Positions 17,413 through 25,690 of a DNA stretch of 40,570 nucleotides are shown piece after piece (position 1 is the stretch's first letter; each line of letters opens with the position of its first letter). This DNA comes from JANWHV01 sp035534995 (GTDB lineage: Bacteria; Chloroflexota; UBA5177; JANWHV01): positions 1-40,570 of the forward strand of contig DATLQX010000357.1 in the NCBI GenBank assembly GCA_035534995.1, read 5' to 3'. The position numbers were made by a program, and so were the translations under genes. The notes under the pieces are model-generated. The model did not search any database. It was not told the origin of the DNA and saw only the letters and a list, made by a program, of their open reading frames with translations.

Positions 17413-18187
17413 GAACCGCCTGTATCCACTGCTGCATGTACGCGGGATACTCCCAGTGGGTATCCACGGTAATGTAGGTTGGGTTGAGTCTGGCCGCCAG
17501 GTTCACGTCGTCGGCGATTTGCGCCTCCGAGAGCGGCCAGGCGTCGGTATCCATGCTTTCCTTCATCGTATCGACCGAGGTGAAGGACAGGCGCGGCCCG
17601 GAGGCGGCATGGAGGACCGAGGAGGACGACGCGGCGTGGCCGGCCAGCGCCAACCCCTCGCGCGCCACCGTCTCGGTATCCCGCTGGTGGCGCATCAGCA
17701 GCAGCAGATAGAGATCCAGGCGATCCGACTCGGCCCACGCGGCCCCCGAGGTCGCCAGCATCCGGAGGCGCGCCAGAATGGCTTCTCCATCCTGGTTACC
17801 CAGCAGGATGTAGTGCTGGCTATACGGCAACTCTCCCAGATGCATGGGCAGGGGCGCCAGCCGCACGCCCGGGCCGCACAACACCACCAGCCAGATTCTT
17901 CGGCCAGGATACGCCTGCAGCAAGGCGAGAGCATAGTGCAAGAAGCGGAGGAAGTCGGCCTGCTGCAGGCGTGCCTGAAACTCCAGGTGGAGAATGCCGC
18001 CATCCTCCAATTCAAAGACCCGATCCAGGCGTTCGAGATGCAGGGCCAGTTGGGGCAGCTCGGTCGGCAAAGGACGGCGGATCGGCGCCAACTCAAGGCC
18101 GAAGCGGCTGGAGAATTGAGGACTATCTTGACGATCACGATCTTGCCGAGCAAAGGCAGACTGTGCAAATCCGGCACGGAACCTCAA
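17333..18187 (-). pseudogene. Chimeric ORF: Rpn/PD-(D/E)XK-like protein fused to an unrelated fragment
   Basis: Residues about 40-185 resemble Rpn-family (PD-(D/E)XK) proteins: PTELPQLALHLERLDRVFEL, EDGGILHLEFQA with the nuclease-type ExQ, then LLLLMRHQRDTETVAREG. From about residue 195 the sequence changes to SVDTMKESMDTDAWPLSEAQ, ITVDTHWEYPAYMQQWIQAV, which looks like the start of an unrelated secreted or glycoside-hydrolase-like protein (uncertain). The last 22 residues are only the antisense of the LPG-synthase fragment. Rpn proteins are recombination-promoting nucleases or transposase-like proteins of about 250-330 residues. The N-terminus also looks irregular. Two gene remnants appear joined near 17590. 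Confidence 0.55.
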
Positions 18188-18372
18188 AACGACGCGCGGC
18201 TGGTCTCCTTGCGGCAGACATCTGAATCATTCGATCTCTCGTGTTCTCGTTGCACCACGACCCAACCCTCGTGACTTCACGCCCAATCCCCTTCGCGCGG
18301 TACACTGCTCACAACGAGCAGCCAGGAGGGCTGCCGGCACCTTCACTGATGCAGGTATATGGGAGATCAGCA

Positions 18373-19947
18373 GTGATCTATCAGAGTCCCTTCCCGCCCA
18401 TCACGATCCCCGAAGTCTCGCTCCCCCACCTATTGCTCGCCTCGGCTCAGGGCCGAGAAGCGCGAATCGCGATCATCGAGGGCCCGAGTGGGCGGACGAT
18501 TACCTACGGCGAGTTCGCCCTCCAGGTACGGCGGGTGGCGGCGAATCTGGCCCAGCACGGCCTCCGCAAGGGTGACGTGCTCGCCATCTTTCTCCCCAAC
18601 GGGATCGAGTACGCGGTCACCCTCCAGGCGGTGATGCTGCTGGGGGGGATCGTCACCACGGTCAATCCCACCTATACCGCCCATGAACTGGCCTTCCAGC
18701 TTGATGACGCTCACGCCGCCTACCTCCTCACGATTCCCGCCCTCCTCGGACGGGCGCGCGAGGCGAACACTGCCGGACGGATACGGGAGATCTTCGCGGT
18801 CGGCGAGGGCGACGGAGCGACTCCCTATACGGATCTCCTCGTCGACTCGGGCGAGCCGCCGGAGGTAGCGATTGATGCCCTTCGGGATCTAGCGATCCTT
18901 CCCTATTCCAGCGGGACCACCGGGCTCCCCAAAGGAGTGATGCTCACCCACCACAATCTGGTGGCCAACATCTTGCAAACCAGGGCGGCGGAGCACAGAC
19001 TGGATGAGGACGCTCGCCTCTTGGCCGTGCTCCCTTTCTACCACATTTATGGCCAGGTTGTGGTGCTGTACATGGGTCTCTACCTCGGGGCCACCATTAT
19101 CACCATGCCCCGCTTCGACCTCCCAACCTTCCTCCAGGTCATCCAGGATCACCGGGTGAATTATGCCAATCTGGTGCCCCCGATTATCCTGGCCCTGGCC
19201 AAGCACCCGCTGGTAGGGCAGTATGACCTTTCCAGCCTCCAGACTATCTTCTCCGGCGCCGCCCCGCTGGGCGACGAAGTGGCCGCCGCCTGCGCCGCCC
19301 GCCTGGGCTGCGTGGTCAAGCAGGGCTATGGGCTGACCGAGACCAGCCCGGTCACCCATATAATGCCGGAAACGGAGGGGCCGATCAACACCGGGTCGAT
19401 CGGGGTGTGCCTGCCCCTGACCGAGACGCGCCTGGTGGATCCGGAGACCGGAAACGACCTGGGCCCCAACCAACGGGGCGAGGTCTGGGTGCGAGGGCCA
19501 CAGGTGATGCACGGTTATCTCAATCGCCCCGAGGCCACCGCCGCCATGCTGGATAGCGACGGCTGGCTGCGGACGGGCGACATCGGCTACGTGGATGACG
19601 ACGGCTTCTTTTATATCGTGGACCGCCTGAAGGAACTGATTAAATACAAGGGGCTGCAAATCGCCCCGGCCGAGTTGGAGGCAATCCTTCTCACCCATCC
19701 GGCGGTGGCCGACACGGCGGTGATCCCTATTCCCGACCAGGAGGCGGGCGAGATCCCCAAAGCCTTCGTGGTCCTCAAGGGAGAGGCCACGGCGGAGGAA
19801 CTGCAAGCCTACGTGGCCGAGAGGGTCGCCCCCTACAAGAAGATCCGCAGGCTGGAGTTTTGTGCTCAGATCCCCAAATCAGCTTCGGGGAAGATCCTGC
19901 GCCGAGTACTGGTCGATCAGGAACGGGCCGCCGCCGGTTTAGCGTAG
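18373..19947 (+). CDS. Acyl-CoA synthetase (AMP-forming), 4-coumarate/fatty-acid CoA ligase type
   Basis: The 524-residue ANL-superfamily enzyme activates a carboxylic acid with ATP to the acyl-AMP and then the CoA thioester. Visible motifs: YSSGTTGLPKGVML (near 178), GYGLTETSP (near 318), the hinge VDRLKELIKYKGLQI (near 420) and the catalytic lysine in PKSASGKILRR (near 505). I chose the GTG at 18373 because GGAG lies 7 nt upstream and the family often begins M-I-Y-x-S-P; the ATG at 18349 is an alternative. A small hairpin with AGGAG in its loop lies at 18318-18334. Substrate not determinable. It is convergent with the isomerase gene, 6 bp apart. Confidence 0.9.
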   Translation: MIYQSPFPPITIPEVSLPHLLLASAQGREARIAIIEGPSGRTITYGEFALQVRRVAANLAQHGLRKGDVLAIFLPNGIEYAVTLQAVMLLGGIVTTVNPTYTAHELAFQLDDAHAAYLLTIPALLGRAREANTAGRIREIFAVGEGDGATPYTDLLVDSGEPPEVAIDALRDLAILPYSSGTTGLPKGVMLTHHNLVANILQTRAAEHRLDEDARLLAVLPFYHIYGQVVVLYMGLYLGATIITMPRFDLPTFLQVIQDHRVNYANLVPPIILALAKHPLVGQYDLSSLQTIFSGAAPLGDEVAAACAARLGCVVKQGYGLTETSPVTHIMPETEGPINTGSIGVCLPLTETRLVDPETGNDLGPNQRGEVWVRGPQVMHGYLNRPEATAAMLDSDGWLRTGDIGYVDDDGFFYIVDRLKELIKYKGLQIAPAELEAILLTHPAVADTAVIPIPDQEAGEIPKAFVVLKGEATAEELQAYVAERVAPYKKIRRLEFCAQIPKSASGKILRRVLVDQERAAAGLA

Positions 19948-19953
19948 GCCCTC

Positions 19954-20700
19954 CTACCCGGCAATCCCCAGCGCCCGGAGATTCTCCAGCGAGCGTTTGG
20001 CGCTTTCGAGCGAGGGCAGGGTGGGAGCGTCATGCTCGACGATCAGCCACGACGTCCCCCCATCCACGGCGGCGGTGACAATCTCCTTGATCTTGAGCGT
20101 GCCGTCCCCGACCTCGGTGTAGCGGCGCTCGCTATCCATGTCCTTCAGATGGATGACGGGCACCCGCCCAGCATAGTGGCGCAGCAACTCTATCGGATCA
20201 GAGCCGGCATGGGCCGCCCAGTAGACATCCAGTTCCAGGGTAACCAGCTCCGGATCGGTGGCATCCAGCAAACGGGCCAGAAGCGACTGGCCGCCCTCCA
20301 GGACGAACTCGAAATCGTGGTTGTGGTAGCCGAAGGTGATCCCCGCCGCGCGAGCCCGCCGGCCAAACTCATTCAGCCGAGGGGCGAGGGCGGCCAGGAA
20401 GTCAGGGCTCCGCTGTTCCAGCGGGAGCCAGGGCAGAATCAAGTTCGAGCAGCCAATCGTCCGGCAATAGTCGATCTCGCGGTCGAAATCGGCTTCCAGC
20501 GCCGCCAGGCCCACATGAGTGGCGGCGGCGCGCATCCCCGTTTCGGCCAGCAGATCGCGCATCTCCTCGGCGGACAGATCGCCATAACCGGCGAATTCCA
20601 CGGCCGGATATCCCAGGGCCGCCACTTTCCGCACCGTGCCCGCGAAGTCGCGCCCCGTCTCGTCCCGAACCGTGTACAGCTCCAACCCTACCTCGGCCAT
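19954..20700 (-). CDS. Sugar phosphate isomerase/epimerase-like TIM barrel protein
   Basis: The 248-residue protein is an AP endonuclease-2/xylose isomerase-like TIM barrel: MAEVGLELYTVRDE, TFGYHNHDFEF, ELDVYWAAHAG, VIHLKDMDSE, and WLIVEHD at the end. The metal-binding His, Glu and Asp residues of the family are present. Likely role: isomerisation or epimerisation of a sugar or inositol derivative; substrate unknown. The ATG at 20700 follows AAGAAGGGA; longer frames upstream to 20874 lack this support. Confidence 0.85.
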   Translation of the reverse strand: MAEVGLELYTVRDETGRDFAGTVRKVAALGYPAVEFAGYGDLSAEEMRDLLAETGMRAAATHVGLAALEADFDREIDYCRTIGCSNLILPWLPLEQRSPDFLAALAPRLNEFGRRARAAGITFGYHNHDFEFVLEGGQSLLARLLDATDPELVTLELDVYWAAHAGSDPIELLRHYAGRVPVIHLKDMDSERRYTEVGDGTLKIKEIVTAAVDGGTSWLIVEHDAPTLPSLESAKRSLENLRALGIAG

Positions 20701-20852
20701 TGGTGTCCCTTCTTCCTTGCATCGTGGATCATATCGTCGCCTCTTGCATGGTATCCGCTGGTCGCGTACGGTGAAGAGGGCCGCGCGACCGGATTGCGGG
20801 ATATTCGCGACCCCGTTGTCAACGGACCTGTTTGTTTGAAAGGATCGAGGGC

Positions 20853-21482
20853 ATGGCACCGGATGGCACCACACCAGGGATCGAGAAAGAGCCCATGTTG
20901 CTGCTGGACACCACCGGCAGCATGAACTATCCTACCGCCGCCAATAACCAGACGGCCCGAAAGGACACCATTCACGAGGCGATTAGCCTGATCGTGCAGG
21001 AATTGGCCGCCGAGGATAGTCAAGCAACACACGAGGAAGAAGGGGGCGGCCTGAGGACCGTGACCTTTGCCGACGGCCAGGCCCACGATATTGGCGACCT
21101 CAACCCCGCCAACCTGGTCCAGAAGTGGGGCCAGATTCGCTGGGCGGGGGGAACCCGGATCATGCCCGGCTGGAACACCTTGATCGACGTCTACCAGGAT
21201 GAGTTCGGTCAGGAACCGCCCGATTCGCGCCCTTTGCTGATGGCTCTGGTCATTACCGATGGCGAGGCCGACGATACCGACCGGTTCGCCCAGGCGGTGA
21301 GCGGGGCCAGCGGCGGCGTCTACGTGGCGATTGCCTTAATCGGTTTCGGAACCGAATACGATCGCGTGCTGGCCGCCTATCGGAAGATCGAGGAGAATAA
21401 CGGGCACGTCAAGGTGCTTACCTTCGGCGGCGAAACCAACCCGCAGGTGATCGCCGACGCCCTGCTCCGCATGATCGCCTAG
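20853..21482 (+). CDS. VWA-domain protein (TerF-like)
   Basis: The 209-residue protein is nearly all one von Willebrand A domain with a MIDAS: LLLDTTGSMNYP (DxTxS in the usual DxSxS place), WAGGTRIMPGWN for the threonine and ITDGEADD for the aspartate. It has no signal peptide or membrane helix, so it is probably cytoplasmic. It resembles the TerF/TerY-like VWA group by pattern. The ATG at 20853 follows AAAGGATCGAGGG. A GTG-started Pro-rich gene begins 15 bp after its stop, so the two likely form an operon and may act together. It is divergent from the isomerase gene. Confidence 0.85.
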   Translation: MAPDGTTPGIEKEPMLLLDTTGSMNYPTAANNQTARKDTIHEAISLIVQELAAEDSQATHEEEGGGLRTVTFADGQAHDIGDLNPANLVQKWGQIRWAGGTRIMPGWNTLIDVYQDEFGQEPPDSRPLLMALVITDGEADDTDRFAQAVSGASGGVYVAIALIGFGTEYDRVLAAYRKIEENNGHVKVLTFGGETNPQVIADALLRMIA

Positions 21483-21497
21483 ACGGATCATACATAG

Positions 21498-23411
21498 GTG
21501 AACTGGAACGCCAAACTCAAGGGGGCGCTCCTTGGCGAGACGGATGGCGCCGACGTGGCCGCGCGGGTCGCCGGCGCCTATCCACTGGTTGAATTGCGCC
21601 GGCGTCTGGCCGACCAACGGCTGGAGGCGGAGCTTGCGCACCCCGGTGAGGAGTGGCGTCTTACCGATGACCTGGCTACCCTGGAATCGCCACTGTGGCA
21701 GGCGGAAAGTCTGCTCTCCTTGGTCCAGAGTCTGATCGAAGCGGAACAGGAAGCCCATCCCGATCGCCCGACCATGATGTCGCCCGCCTCGCACGACGAG
21801 GCGCTGATGCTCCTTGACCCCCTGGATACCATTCTGGCCCAGGTGAGCACGGGGCTCGCCGATCCGGCGCGCCGCCCCGTCCTCGGCGGAGTCAACCTGA
21901 TCACACCCACCGGGCTGGGCCGGTACCAAAACCTGCCGCCCGCCTATCTGAAGGGCGTGCAGCGGGGCGCGGAACGGCTGGAAGGAACAGCCCAAAGCGC
22001 CATTTCGGGACTGGAAACCCTGGTGGGGAGATCGGGCGGGCCGGACTGGATAACCAACGGTATCCGCGCCCTCCGGGCCGATCTGGCCGGAGCCCAAACG
22101 ACCCTCCAGGCCCTGGGCCTCCGCGTCGCCGCCCCTGGAGGAACGCAAGGCGGTGAAGCGGCCACCGTGCAACTGGCGCGGGAACTCTGGCAGGTGGTCA
22201 ACGCCTATCTGCGCGCGGGCCAACTGGCGGCCGCGCCTCGGCTAATGCCGGGCGCTCCGCCCCTCCCGGCTCCAGCCCCCGCCTGGTCTCCGCCACCACC
22301 CCAGCCGTCGTGGTCGCCCCCCGCGCAACCGGAATGGAACCCTCCGCGACAGAACTGGAACCAACCGCCGCAACCGTGGAACCAGCCACAACAAGATTGG
22401 ATCGCGCCACCGGGACAGTGGGAGCCGCAACCGACCTGGACCCCGCCGGAGCAGATCTGGACCCCGCCCCCGGAAGAGCCGCCGCGGGCGATGCCCGAGA
22501 TCGTCCCAACCTGGGAGCCGCCGGCCCAGGAATGGATGCCGCCCCCATCCCCGATCGAGGAACCGGCCCGGCCCTTGCCGACTATCGTGGTTGGGCGGCA
22601 GTCGCCTGACCCAGTCCCTACGCCGCCATCTCCCGCGGAGGAGAAGCCGCGCCCACTGCCTCAGATCGGTGCCCCCGCGCCCGGCGCGTCCGAAAAGGCG
22701 CGGACGAGCGGGTCGCCCGTCACGAGCGGCTTGCCCGTCCCGGGCATGGTGACCCGTAAGAGCCCGGACGCACCCGAGTCACAGCCGCACCCGGCCGAGG
22801 AACCAGCCCGGAGCTTACCGCAAATCGGAGCCGGGCCGCGCCAGGGCTCCTCACTGCCTGCTGGGCCGGGCATGGCGGCACGATCTGCCGATGATGCACC
22901 CCGCCCCTTACCGCGAATCGGCGCCGAGGCGGCTCCGACATCGACCGTGGGCTCCAGCCCAGCACGACCAATACCAGCCGCCCCCGCCACCCCCACCGCT
23001 GAAGCGACGACCAACCCGCCAGCCGCCGCGCGGGCAATGAGGGAGGGACGGAAGATCGCCCGCGCCGAGCGTTGGTTGCTGAGTAGTGCCGTGGCCCGGC
23101 GCGCCATGCGGGCACGGGGCGAGGAGGATCGGGCTGAGCACGATCTGGCCGCGTTCTGGGAGGCCAGGGGCTGGATCCTGAGCCCAGAGGATCAGGCATA
23201 TCTGGACGCCGTGACCACCCTCACCTCTGCCGGCAGCCTGGCTCCGGCCGGACGCAGCCTCGCCGCCGTGCCCTTCCCTCCCATTCATGCCGTCCTTGGT
23301 CGAGGGGCCACGGTGCTGGGCCAAACCCTTCCCACCGGCACTCTGCTGACCTTCGACTACCTTGGCGGCCGCCTCCTTCGCCTGAAGCCGAACGATGGAG
23401 TCCCGGACTGA
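21498..23411 (+). CDS. Pro/Trp-rich modular protein of unknown function
   Basis: I do not recognise this 637-residue protein. Residues 1-245 look globular and mostly helical. About 250-340 are Pro/Trp-rich with repeated WxPPxQ units. About 325-480 carry five copies of a short motif, [DE][DE]xPR[PAS][LM]PxI(G), such as EEKPRPLPQIGA, EEPARSLPQIGA and DDAPRPLPRIGA. The last 120 residues are again globular (ARAERWLLSSAVARRAMRAR, EDRAEHDLAAFWEARGW). There is no signal peptide or membrane helix. It starts with GTG, 15 bp after the VWA gene, which suggests a partner or substrate of the VWA protein; the repeated motif could be a docking site (inference). Confidence 0.75.
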   Translation: MNWNAKLKGALLGETDGADVAARVAGAYPLVELRRRLADQRLEAELAHPGEEWRLTDDLATLESPLWQAESLLSLVQSLIEAEQEAHPDRPTMMSPASHDEALMLLDPLDTILAQVSTGLADPARRPVLGGVNLITPTGLGRYQNLPPAYLKGVQRGAERLEGTAQSAISGLETLVGRSGGPDWITNGIRALRADLAGAQTTLQALGLRVAAPGGTQGGEAATVQLARELWQVVNAYLRAGQLAAAPRLMPGAPPLPAPAPAWSPPPPQPSWSPPAQPEWNPPRQNWNQPPQPWNQPQQDWIAPPGQWEPQPTWTPPEQIWTPPPEEPPRAMPEIVPTWEPPAQEWMPPPSPIEEPARPLPTIVVGRQSPDPVPTPPSPAEEKPRPLPQIGAPAPGASEKARTSGSPVTSGLPVPGMVTRKSPDAPESQPHPAEEPARSLPQIGAGPRQGSSLPAGPGMAARSADDAPRPLPRIGAEAAPTSTVGSSPARPIPAAPATPTAEATTNPPAAARAMREGRKIARAERWLLSSAVARRAMRARGEEDRAEHDLAAFWEARGWILSPEDQAYLDAVTTLTSAGSLAPAGRSLAAVPFPPIHAVLGRGATVLGQTLPTGTLLTFDYLGGRLLRLKPNDGVPD

Positions 23412-23489
23412 TTTGCTTACCTTCGTCCTATAGGCATTCCCGGATATTTTGCTTATACTCAAGTTTATTATCCGTCAGGAGATGCCGTT

Positions 23490-24224
23490 GTGATGGTGGA
23501 CCGCCGGAGTGCCGTGCCCCTCCACCACCAGTTCAAGCGCTTGCTCCTTGACCAAATCACCTCCGGCACGCTTGCTCCCGGTGCCCGCCTCGGCACCGAA
23601 CGCGAATACGCGGCCCAGTTGGGGATCAGCCTGGCGCCGATCCGCCAGGCCCTGAGCGATCTGGCACGGCAGGGGTATCTGGACCGGTATAAGAGCCGGG
23701 GCACTTTCGTGCGGCGGCGGAAGCTGGTGGAGAAGATAACCGTGCTCCCCGGCACTCCCGGCGCCGATGTCACCGCGGACCCGCCGGTCGTGCTGGAAGT
23801 GTTGCGGCTGGAGCGCCTGGCGGCCGAGCCGGTGGTCGCCGCTCGTCTTGGCGTGCCGATCCGCGCGCCGGTGGTGGCGGCGCGGAGACGCGGCAAGGTG
23901 AGAGGAGAGCCCGTCCTGGTGCTTACCTCGTACGTGGCCGCCGCCTATGTTCCCGCCATTGAAGGGTGCGCTCTCGAAGATCTGTCCTCCCCTTCGATGA
24001 TGCTGGCCACGGCTTATGGCTGCCATATTCACGGCACGGAAACCGCCATCGAGATGTCGCCGGCCGAGGATGAGATTGCCGCCCTCCTCGCACTCCCTAG
24101 CGGGACGCCGATTCTCCGGGCGGAGCGTGTCGGCTTCGGGAAGGATCGCGGCGTGCTGGAGTACGCGGAAACCCACTACCGGGCCGATCGGTATCGGTTC
24201 CTGATCGAGTATCGGCCAATCTGA
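23490..24224 (+). CDS. GntR-family transcriptional regulator (UTRA type)
   Basis: The 244-residue protein has an N-terminal winged helix (LGTEREYAAQLGISLAPIRQ, then GYLDRYKSRGTFV) and a C-terminal UTRA-like ligand domain (ERVGFGKDRGVLEYAETHYR, then FLIEYRP) as in HutC-type regulators. Such proteins bind a small metabolite and release their operator. AGGAG (23477-23481) lies 8 nt from the GTG at 23490; ATG 23493 is the alternative. The leader holds two TTTGCTTA copies (23412-23419, 23448-23455) and TATACT at 23454-23459. A palindrome downstream (24287) could be its target. Confidence 0.9.
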   Translation: MMVDRRSAVPLHHQFKRLLLDQITSGTLAPGARLGTEREYAAQLGISLAPIRQALSDLARQGYLDRYKSRGTFVRRRKLVEKITVLPGTPGADVTADPPVVLEVLRLERLAAEPVVAARLGVPIRAPVVAARRRGKVRGEPVLVLTSYVAAAYVPAIEGCALEDLSSPSMMLATAYGCHIHGTETAIEMSPAEDEIAALLALPSGTPILRAERVGFGKDRGVLEYAETHYRADRYRFLIEYRPI

Positions 24225-24286
24225 AAGCGGTCTTTCTTCAGGTTATCCACGATCTATCTTGGGGTATGATGCCTATCGTGGGCATA

Positions 24287-24318
24287 CTTCTCGTATACGA
24301 GAAGCGGGTGAGCACCCG
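24287..24318. promoter_or_regulatory. 18-bp perfect palindrome plus adjacent hairpin upstream of the GGDEF gene
   Basis: CTTCTCGTATACGAGAAG (24287-24304) is a perfect palindrome, directly followed by CGGGTG-AG-CACCCG (24305-24318). It sits between the GntR gene and the REC-PAS-GGDEF gene, 26-57 bp before the latter's start. A symmetric site of this kind fits a dimeric repressor such as the adjacent GntR protein (inference). A terminator role is less likely because no T tract follows. Confidence 0.5.
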
Positions 24319-24344
24319 GCTTATCCGAGCTGAATAGGCGGAAG

Positions 24345-25673
24345 ATGAAGGTTCTCCTGGCTGAGGATCTGGGCGCTCCCCGAGAACTGTTCCAGCGACT
24401 TCTGGAGCGGCGCGGTCACGCCGTGCACGCGGTCGCCGAGGGGGAGACCGCCTGGCGCGTCTGCCAGAATGAAACCTTTCCTCTGGTGCTGGTCGGGCGC
24501 GATGTTTCCGGGACGGATGGACTCGAACTTTGTCGGCGGATTCGCGCCCTCCCATGGGGAGAGCACTGCGTGCTGCTCTTCCTCAGCGAAACGAATGACC
24601 ACGAGGCTCTGATCGCCGCCATCGACAGCGGAGCCGACGACTGCCTTCCCGTACCCATGGCCGAGGATGAGGCCCTGGCCAGAATGATCGTGGCCGAGCG
24701 ACGAGCGATCAAGCTCCTCCGCGATCAGTTTGGTGCCGCGCCGGCCCGGGCTCGCGCCGCTCTGCGGGCGCTCCGCGAAAGTGAGGAACTCTTCCGCGCC
24801 GCCTTCCGCAACGCGGCCGTGGGGATGACGCTTCTGGCGGCCGACGGGCTGGTGGCACGGGTAAACAGCCGCTTTTGCGATATGCTGGGCTACCCCGAAA
24901 CGGAACTGCTCCGCCGCTCTTTCCCCCAACTTCTCCATCCTGATGACCGCCCGCGTCTGCTGCGCTATCTCCATCGGGCGGGCGGCGAACCGGACCATCA
25001 TGGGGTCGAGTGCCGCTATCTGCGGGCCGGCGGCGCGGCGATCTGGTGTCAGATCGCCTCATCCGCGATCGAGGACGAGAGCGGACAGGTGGCTCATCAT
25101 GTGCTCCAGCTCATCGATATCACCGCTCGCAAACAAGCGGAAGACTATCTGACCCAGCTCGCGCACTACGATCTGCTCACCGGCATCCCCAATCGGGCCT
25201 TGTTCCACCAGCGCCTTGGCCAGGCGATCAGCCAGGCCCGGCGTCATCAAAGCCAACTGGCCCTGCTCTTCGTGGACCTGGATGGATTCAAGGCGATCAA
25301 CGATACCATGGGCCACGCGGCCGGTGACCTGCTGCTTCAGGTAGTGGCGGAACGGATTACTCAGTGCGTGCGCGCGGACGATATGGTGGCCCGGCTGGCT
25401 GGGGATGAGTTCACCATCCTGCTCCCGCGCGTCCGAGGCACCGAGGCCGCCGAGCGGGTGGCCCGTACGATTGTGCGCGATCTCGCCCGGCCAATCGTCG
25501 CGCAGGAACGCATCTTACAGGTAACCAGCAGTATTGGGGTCGCGCTCTTTCCCGACGCCGGTCACGATGTCGAGACCTTGCTCGCCGCCGCCGATGCCGC
25601 CATGTACCTGGCCAAGAGCCGCGGCAAGAATGGCTTCGCCTTTTGCCAGGTGGAGACCCGCGCGGCGGTGTGA
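24345..25673 (+). CDS. REC-PAS-GGDEF protein, putative diguanylate cyclase
   Basis: The 442-residue protein has a receiver-like domain (1-120), a PAS domain (about 145-265; ELFRAAFRNAAVGMTLL, DITARKQAEDYL) and a GGDEF domain (about 270-435). The active site reads RLAGDEFTILLP, with Ala for the first Gly, a variant also found in active cyclases. The upstream RADD fits the RxxD inhibitory site, so c-di-GMP feedback is likely. In the receiver, the phosphoacceptor position is Gly51 (LVLVGRDVSG) and the conserved Lys is absent, so it is probably not phosphorylated. No EAL domain. ATG at 24345 after GGCGGAAG. Confidence 0.88.
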   Translation: MKVLLAEDLGAPRELFQRLLERRGHAVHAVAEGETAWRVCQNETFPLVLVGRDVSGTDGLELCRRIRALPWGEHCVLLFLSETNDHEALIAAIDSGADDCLPVPMAEDEALARMIVAERRAIKLLRDQFGAAPARARAALRALRESEELFRAAFRNAAVGMTLLAADGLVARVNSRFCDMLGYPETELLRRSFPQLLHPDDRPRLLRYLHRAGGEPDHHGVECRYLRAGGAAIWCQIASSAIEDESGQVAHHVLQLIDITARKQAEDYLTQLAHYDLLTGIPNRALFHQRLGQAISQARRHQSQLALLFVDLDGFKAINDTMGHAAGDLLLQVVAERITQCVRADDMVARLAGDEFTILLPRVRGTEAAERVARTIVRDLARPIVAQERILQVTSSIGVALFPDAGHDVETLLAAADAAMYLAKSRGKNGFAFCQVETRAAV

Positions 25674-25690
25674 GAAGGCGGCCCTTAGTC

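Noticed and set aside
24243..24251. TTATCCACG, one mismatch from the DnaA box TTATCCACA
   Set aside because: It is isolated, not clustered with other boxes and not near a dnaA-dnaN locus. A single near-match is expected by chance.
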